Shown: piece by piece, positions 57,540 to 64,000 of the stretch
Position numbering within the stretch: the first letter of the stretch is position 1
Layout of the letters: every line of letters starts with the position of its first letter
Program-made: the position numbers and the translations under genes
Source of the DNA: Dolomedes plantarius
Lineage: Eukaryota; Arthropoda; Arachnida; Araneae; Dolomedidae
Direction of reading: 5' to 3'
Length of the DNA stretch: 64,000 nt
Assembly: GCA_907164885.2 (NCBI GenBank)
Contig: OU015490.1
Location: forward strand, 224,559,054-224,623,053
The notes under the pieces: generated by a model
The model's database searches: none
What the model saw: only the letters and a program-made list of their open reading frames with translations
What the model was told of the DNA's origin: nothing

Positions 57540-59225
57540 TTAAGGTAAAATTTTTTGCTTATGACTTTTTCTGGAGTGTTTAATTTGAGGATATTCTCGC
57601 TTGACGCTCCACAATGTCCTACAGTCAGCCATCATATGTACATCCCATCTGTCTTGGTACCGTGCCTCCATGACCATCAAATTTTTGTGGAATTGCAAAC
57701 CCTGCTCATCACTGACTGTACCAAGATTTTTCGGGAAGTTATCAAGATGGCTATGTAAAAAATGCAATTTGCTGCTCACTTTTGAAGCTGTCTAAAGTTG
57801 CTCAACAATTTCGCTGTAATTCAGTGCTCGTGTATTTCCAAGAAAGTCTTTGACAATGTTTTTGAATGCCAACGAAGCATTCTTTTAAAGTTCTGTCATT
57901 GCTCTGATGAAATGCTCATCTTAATGGAGCTGCCGAATCTGTGGGCCATCAAACACATTGCCCTTTATCTTTTCAAATGACAGGCTAGGAAATGCCGAAA
58001 TGAGATACTTGAAACAGTCTCTTTCAATTGGCAAAGTTTTAACAAATTGCTTCATGAGACCCAGTTTTATATGCAGAGGTCGGATTATAATGTTCTTTCT
58101 GCCAACAAGTAGCTGATCTAGAATGATTGGATCACCAGGTTTCACATCAGATCTTTGCAGCCAATTGGACTTCACCCAATGCTTCTCAAGAGCTCTGCTG
58201 TCCCACATACACAAAAAACAGGGATACTACTTGGTATATCCGTGTTGCTGGCCAAGGAAGAAACAGACCATTTTAAGGTCAACACAGATGATCCATTGGT
58301 GCATGTGATATTGCAACAAATCAATGACCCTCTTTATGTCTTCATATTTTTCTCACAAATAAACTGAATGGCCTATTTGGACTGCACCAAATAAATTTCC
58401 ATTGTGGTGGAGAACACACTACAAGTTCTGCTTTGAGCTATCAATGAACAATCGCCATTGAGTTATGTTGAAGGCTGAAATTCCCAACTGTTCCATTAAA
58501 CCATGTACGTTATGGCAATACACAAATCGATCATCACTTTGAAAGTATTGCAAAAATGCACTTTCTCTTGATCGAAAGTAGGATACCTTAGCTCCTTTTT
58601 CAAGCAAGTTTTTCTTGTGCATCTTGATACTAACAGCTCTGAAGCTTTTTTGGATAGTCCCACATCTTGTGCCAAATCTTTCAGCTCATGCTGTTCAAAT
58701 CCCTTACGAACAGAATCATCTTCAATTTCGAAATCTTTGTCATTGAGGTAAATTTGATCTTCACCAGAATCGTATTTCTGTAATTCCAAAGAGGGTAATT
58801 CTTTGAAAACTGGCACTGGGAGTTCAGATGAATGAGGCACTGAACATATAGCTGATGGAAAGCTAGGATACTCTATTTTACATTTGTTTTTCTTGTTATA
58901 TCCTGACATTTTCACTATACAAAAGTAACAATCACTTGAGTGATCTTTGGGCTCTCGCCAAATCATAAGGTACACCAAATGGAAATTTAGAACGTGTTTC
59001 CTTGATCCACATCTGTAAACTCTCGACACACTGCTTGCACACTTTGTGAGGGGCCCGTGATTTATCTTGATCACCAATTTTCACTTTAAAATAGGCAAAA
59101 TAGGTTTGCCTGACAAATGTACTGGTGTTTGTCCTTTGACTGGGAATGGTAAAACTGCCACATATATAACAAAACGAATCAGGGCTGTTTAAGCACTTAC
59201 AACGCGAACTAGCAGAGGCAGACAT
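57540..59225 (-). pseudogene. Decayed repetitive zinc-cluster element protein in BRD8 intron 6
   Basis: Minus-strand fragments in order: 59225-58932 with SPDSFCYICGSFTIPSQRTN and APHKVCKQCVESLQMW (zinc-binding CxxC pairs), a shifted frame from 59077 with WREPKDHSSDCYFCIVKMSG, 58622-58419 with EQLGISAFNITQWRLFIDSS, 58214-57921 with GLMKQFVKTL and FDGPQIRQL, and 57779-57540 with FLHSHLDNFPKNLGTVSDEQ. From memory this architecture is a high-copy family in arthropod genomes, usually uncharacterised. At least four frameshifts show it is dead here. No terminal repeats found. Function unknown. Confidence 0.6.
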
Positions 59226-59893
59226 AAGGAAAGGTTTCAGTTTATATATAAATAAAAACTAAACACTGCAAACCTTGTATACAAACCAGAAATCGGACTC
59301 TACATCAGAATATGCTTTACTATATCAGAGTGACACACAACGTCTCACTACAGTATCTCAGGCATAACTGAACTAGTCTAAACAAGTATGCACCTGTCGC
59401 TGTTCTCCTATGGTGTCATTCCCCCAGTGCCAATCGGAGGATTTATGTCAGCCAATAGGAGAAACATAGTACTTCCGATAATCCATGCTCGATGCTGCAG
59501 AGGGAGGTCACATTCACATAAGGTGTAGAGAAAAAACTTGACGTGATAGAAGAAAACTAACTACAGTTTTGATATCAATATGCCTATTTAACTCTAAAAC
59601 AGTTCAAAAATCAAAGTCAACAGAAATTGTGTTATAAATTGTTCCCCAGTGTTATCACAACTAGTTTACATCTGGATATGAAATACTTCATTAAAAAAAA
59701 AACTCATTCTTTCTTTTAAAGGATTTTCAATTATACTTATGAGCATTGATTACATATAAAAAGTTATATGATAAATCTTAAACTCTATGGGGAATATATC
59801 AGAGTATTCAAGAAGAAAGATGATAGCTTTACAATTTTGCTCCATCTATAAATGAAAATTTTTAACTTTGATATTTTTTTTTCAAAAATTTAG

Positions 59894-60110
59894 ACAGGAG
59901 AAAAAAGAAGAGGATGATTTCAAAGAGTGGATCGCAAAGAGGGAAACATTAAATGCTGCAAAAAAATTAAATAAATGTCGAGTACAATTGAGTAAAGGAA
60001 AAGCTCCTTCTAGAGGTCTTGATTCAAAGAGGAAGAATTCCCCTAATCCAGATCATGTGGAAGATGCTACAAGTCATTCTACTCTAACTGATATTGTTAT
60101 AAAAACAGAA
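59894..60110 (+). CDS. BRD8: BRD8 homologue, exon 7
   Basis: It encodes QEKKEEDDFKEWIAKRETLN, a basic coiled coil (AAKKLNKCRVQLSKGKAPSR), and ends STLTDIVIKTE. The first part corresponds to the KKKLEEEEAEVKRK region of human BRD8. Acceptor TTTAG, donor GTAGGT; it enters in phase 2 and leaves in phase 0. The end carries a VIKTE sumoylation-type motif. Confidence 0.88.
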
Positions 60111-60630
60111 GTAGGTTATTATTTTCTGATTCTAATATATAATCTAAATATATTTTTATGTAATGTGAATTTTTGTTGTGCTGACAGTACTGGAAATCTA
60201 GACGATCTATTTATTTCAGAATGATTATTTTAAATTATTTTAAATGGGAGAAAGTAATCTATGCAAATTGTTAATGAGGTATAAAATTATCGTAAAAAAT
60301 TAATATTAATACTTATTAATTGTAATATATAAATTGTTATATTTTAATCATAATGTTTATAGATTAATGATATTATTACTATTGTAATAATATAATGATA
60401 TAATATAATATTACAATTCTATTGTAATAATATAATGCTATAGGACATTGTGATGTTTTTGATCATTGAATGTTATGCCATAGATTTCCTCCTAGTCCTT
60501 TTTTAATTCAAAATTTCATGTGATCATTAGCTAACATTAAAAATTTACAGGATAATATGCTAACCTTAAAGTAATTTTTTTGTTTAAATAAAACAGTATT
60601 ATTGGAAAAGTATAAGTGTGCTGTTGGAGA

Positions 60631-60776
60631 GATATCTGTTGAATCAAACCCTTATGAAATGAAATGTATTTATCCATATACTTTATACAATTAGCCCTTA
60701 TAATGTATTTATTTGTATACTTTATACAATTAAAAAATAAATTTAAAATTTCAACTTTATGGTATTCAGTATTTTT
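60631..60776. repeat. 147 bp dispersed repeat, copy in intron 7
   Basis: Second copy of the repeat at 55761-55907, same orientation. The surrounding AT-rich intron (60111-62231) holds one further short element at 61469-61611 and nothing else recognisable. Confidence 0.9.
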
Positions 60777-61468
60777 TTAAGAAACAGCTGTATTTTCCTT
60801 TAACATTAAAAGTAGTAAAAGTATTGTGCACGGCCTATTTATGTGCTTGGCTGTATAAATACTACTTTTGGTATTTATCAAACCATTTATCTATACATTT
60901 CAAGAATAAAAAGTATAACATATTATGGAGTAGGCTTTTTTTTTTTAGTAAATTATTACTTTTCATTAGAATATAACACAAAATATTATTGGTTATTTCT
61001 GTATGTATAACCAAAGACTTTTTGGATTTAGATACTCTGTCATCACAGCTTTTTATCTGTATGTTTGCAAAAGTAAAAGTATGAAATACTATTGTATTTC
61101 ATATCATTTGCAGGTACCATGTGCAGGATACAAAATATAATTGTAGTTGTAAATGACATATTATTTATTATGCATATGTTTATTAACATTTTGACAGTTT
61201 TAATATGATCAAACTGTGAGAAACACACCCTTGTAAGAAGAGTCTAAGCAAAAGTAAAAGCTACGTAATGCTGGGGAACCCATTATGAGAGCAAAACTTA
61301 GGTCCATAGATGTTTTGTATTGTATAGATGTCCATTTTTATCTGGTTTATGTGTTTTAGTTTTCAGTTTTCTTTTTAGTTTCATGTGGGGAAATTCTTAG
61401 ATTTACCTTAGCTATTAAACTTTTCTACATCTTAATCAAAAATAATAGAAACAGTGATATAGGCATAT

Positions 61469-61611
61469 ATAATCGATTCCAGTTAATTGGACAACCGGTT
61501 AATCGGACCGAATCCCATCTTGTAACATAAGGCATGTTCATTTAATCAGACCAGCCGGTTATTAGGACCAAAATGATTGCATCCCAATGTGGTCTGATGT
61601 GGAATCGACTG
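61469..61611. mobile_element. Tigger-like MITE
   Basis: Left AATCGATTCCAGTTAATTGG and right GGTCTGATGTGGAATCGACT are imperfect inverted repeats, with the right end followed by TA (61612-61613). Internal CCGGTTAATCGGACC and CCGGTTATTAGGACC match further. The left terminal CAG is mutated, so that border is approximate. Confidence 0.65.
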
Positions 61612-62231
61612 TATTTGAATTTGAGTACAATATGACTTTCAATTTTGGTGGCCATTTTAATGTGATTTATTTGGTTTTTGTAAATTAATAACATTTTGTT
61701 TTTATGTTTATAATGAGAAGTTCTGTATAGATTTGTATTTATTTGTTTTTATTGAATTGCAAGACCATGTAAAATACTTTTAAAAAAAAAATAAAATTGT
61801 TGCAGTATTTGTTTTGGGCAGTTCTTGCCAAGTAGCTATAAATTTTACAAATATAATTGTTTAAAGATTTATACTTTTTAATGTTTTCTTGTTCAGACAT
61901 TTAAAAATTTAATCATGGTTATTGTGAACAAAGAAATGTATAAAAAATAGGAGGTTTAAAAATTGGAGAAACTCTGGCCCCATCTAAGAAAATATACAAG
62001 TAAAGTGGGACATTCTTTTCAATTTCAGATAATTAAAAAAACATTTTAATTGTAAAAAATAATTGTCTGTAGTAGAAAAAAAACAAAAAACAAACGGGAC
62101 ATCATGAGGATGCTTTTAATAAATCTATAAAATGTGTTTGTGAATATCTGACTTACTAAGAGAGCATTTTTCCCTTACAAAAGTGGTACAGAAACCTTTT
62201 TTAAGTGATACTGTTTTTAATTTAATTGCAG

Positions 62232-62471
62232 GTTGAATCTGATCATGAATTTCCAGTGGTTTCAAAACCTATTCATATCAAGCAAGAAGTTATTGATTCA
62301 CCTTCAACCATCAGTGCTCTCTTGGATGGCAGTAAAGCATCAACCACTATCCCACCATCTCCAATATCTACTACTCCTACTTCACCTCTGTTAACATCGC
62401 TTCTCCGTAGTGTTCCATCAAGTAACACTGGAGCTCCAGTTGTTTCATATGTTAGCTCACCTTTGAAAGAG
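62232..62471 (+). CDS. BRD8: BRD8 homologue, exon 8
   Basis: A phase 0-0 exon of 80 codons starting VESDHEFPVVSKPIHIKQEV, rich in Ser/Thr/Pro, with TSPLLTSLLRSVPSS. Acceptor TTGCAG, donor GTAAGC. The proline-serine linker is compatible with the low-complexity middle of BRD8, but sequence identity there is weak. HIKQE is a sumoylation-type motif. Confidence 0.85.
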
Positions 62472-62842
62472 GTAAGCTTTGAAGGATTGACAAGGTTAAA
62501 ATAATTAATGGCATGGAATCTTGTAAGATGAATGCTGGTTGATAACTTCTTTGCTTATTGAGAAAGAAATAATTTGTTAGCTTGTCCAAATTGCATGTAT
62601 TTCACAAGCATAATAGCATGCCTTCAAAATCACAATTTTATATTTATATAGCTTTTAATTTTCAGATTCCTTTTAAAATCAAATCAATTGCAGTTTTTTC
62701 AGTAATTATTTTTTTCAGTTTTTTTGTGTAATAAACAAACAGAAAATATCATAAAGCAGTTATTTTGTCCCCAGTTTTAGCTTTTTTTTTTTGTTTTTTA
62801 CACCTTCATGTGCTGTTCACTTTTAGTCCCTTATTTTAAAAG

Positions 62843-63025
62843 GTAAAGGTTGAAAGTTCATCTCAGTCCAGCAGCAGTTCAGTGGATAACACTCGGAAAA
62901 CAGAAGTCTTTCTTTCTCCAACCAAAACGGTAATGACAGGCATCTCGCCCCTTCTAACATCTCTGCTCAAATCACCAACTTCTGCTGCTCCAACTAGCAC
63001 TAGCATGGCTTCTCATTCTAAAGAG
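62843..63025 (+). CDS. BRD8: BRD8 homologue, exon 9
   Basis: A phase 0-0 exon of 61 codons: VKVESSSQSSSSVDN, then TGISPLLTSLLKSPTSAAPT and a final SKE before GTATTA. It repeats the SPLLTSLL motif and the closing (L)KE of exon 8, suggesting exon duplication. An alternative acceptor five bases downstream would shift the frame; the one chosen keeps it. Confidence 0.82.
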
Positions 63026-63816
63026 GTATTAAATGGAGCTTTTTTCTGCATTTTGCATGAGAAGTTCATCATCTCTTCTGATTTATTCAGCATGTTTGAA
63101 ATTTCTAGATTTTTTAAAATTATTTTTTCAATTGTAGGTAGATAATTTGAATGTGGAGATTTTTGTATTCAGTTTTTACAGCATTCAATTGTAGTGTATA
63201 AGTAACCACTACAAAATATAATTTTTGAATGTGTTTTATCAAAAGTATTTCTTGAATTACTCTGCATATGTATCAGAAAAATATGCAGTTAGTAAAATCG
63301 AGTCCCTTTTATTTTACTTTTTTTTTGGCAAATTCTATGCTTATCTTTTATCTCTCTCCAGTCCTTGCCTACTTGCTTTATATTAGATGAAATAATACAG
63401 TAATTTGCCAAATTAAAAATAAATAATCACCCGTGCAACACAGAGCAAATGAAATATACATTGAAAAATATATTTTAAATTAATAGGTATGTATATTTTG
63501 AGAAGAATGATTGCATGTTGCACATATATTTTAGTGCAAAATAATTCTGCCAATTAAAATATAAGGTACTTTATATTTTTTCTACAATTTTAATGAAAAT
63601 TTTATCTGATCTGTATAGTTGTGATGTGTGGTTTTAAAGCTCAATATTTACTTAAACAGATGTAACATTCTTGTTTTTGATTACTTAAAAATTCTATTCT
63701 GGAAGCCAGAAGTTAAAAGAATGTGCTTTAATTTGAGCTTAAATCTTTGAGTTGACTTGAACTTTACTTCATAGTCCAAAGAATACTATTTTTGTTGATC
63801 AATTAATTTTTTTTAG

Positions 63817-63849
63817 CATGCATTATATAAGCCTACTATGCTTATCAAA
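63817..63849 (+). CDS. BRD8: BRD8 homologue, candidate micro-exon 10
   Basis: Thirty-three bases between a good acceptor (a T run then TTTTAG) and a good donor (GTAAGT), open in phase 0 and encoding HALYKPTMLIK. Size, phase and splice sites fit, but there is no family motif to confirm it. Confidence 0.55.
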
Positions 63850-64000
63850 GTAAGTAAAAATATTTAAATATATTTTCAAAATTGTTCCCAGTTTTTGATG
63901 AATATCCTGTTTGAATTGAATATAAATTATAAGCTACAATCTGAGGCTGAGGGAGAAACTGAAATTTATTAGAATTCTAGATAAATGTTGTATTTTTATT

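Noticed and set aside
57308..57583. 91-residue plus ORF in BRD8 intron 6
   Set aside because: No domain, and no splice phase connects it to the flanking exons, which already join in phase.

Overview
This is a eukaryotic nuclear window, AT-rich, with GT-AG introns and a very dense, mostly decayed transposon load. The mixture of elements (Jockey-like LINE, Helitron, pogo/Tigger, Tc1/mariner, piggyBac, hAT, Ty3, copia and Penelope) fits an arthropod. A spider or other arachnid is my best guess, but nothing in the sequence proves the order. Only two host genes are recognised. Gene models below rest on reading splice phases and protein motifs by eye.

Host genes. A single-exon, intact Cullin-1 homologue (SCF ubiquitin-ligase scaffold) lies on the minus strand at 33583-35802. 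About 590 bp away, in the opposite direction, starts a multi-exon BRD8 homologue (bromodomain-containing subunit of the TIP60/NuA4 acetyltransferase complex). Ten exons, all phase-consistent, run from 36395 to 63849; the gene continues past the window edge and the bromodomain itself is not reached. The head-to-head layout suggests a shared promoter.

1-33.5 kb is a transposon graveyard. In order: a split satellite array (1.9-2.3 and 7.75-7.96 kb) interrupted by a Jockey-like LINE, which itself holds a Helitron; a GC-rich MITE; a complete-ended pogo element; a large foldback element with its left arm broken by a 1.9 kb insertion containing nested hAT-like elements; a Tc1 relic; a 4.2 kb element of unassigned superfamily with ~590 bp terminal inverted repeats; a Ty3-type retrotransposon split at its RT/RNase H junction by a probable 1.96 kb solo LTR carrying its own minisatellite; two copies of a hairpin MITE; and a Penelope-like element inserted in a LINE RNase H remnant and carrying three hammerhead-ribozyme motifs. 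The stretch 30.1-33.6 kb is AT-rich and has no recognisable gene; part may be the Cullin-1 3' UTR.

36.4-64 kb is the BRD8 gene. Its introns have absorbed a copia element, a Tigger element, two piggyBac elements, a second copia fragment, a hAT MITE, a mariner deletion derivative, a Tigger-like deletion derivative, a decayed repetitive zinc-cluster element, a 464 bp tandem duplication and a repeat shared by two introns. Several insertions have exact target-site duplications (TTAA, TA, 4, 8 and 11 bp), so their borders can be stated to the base.
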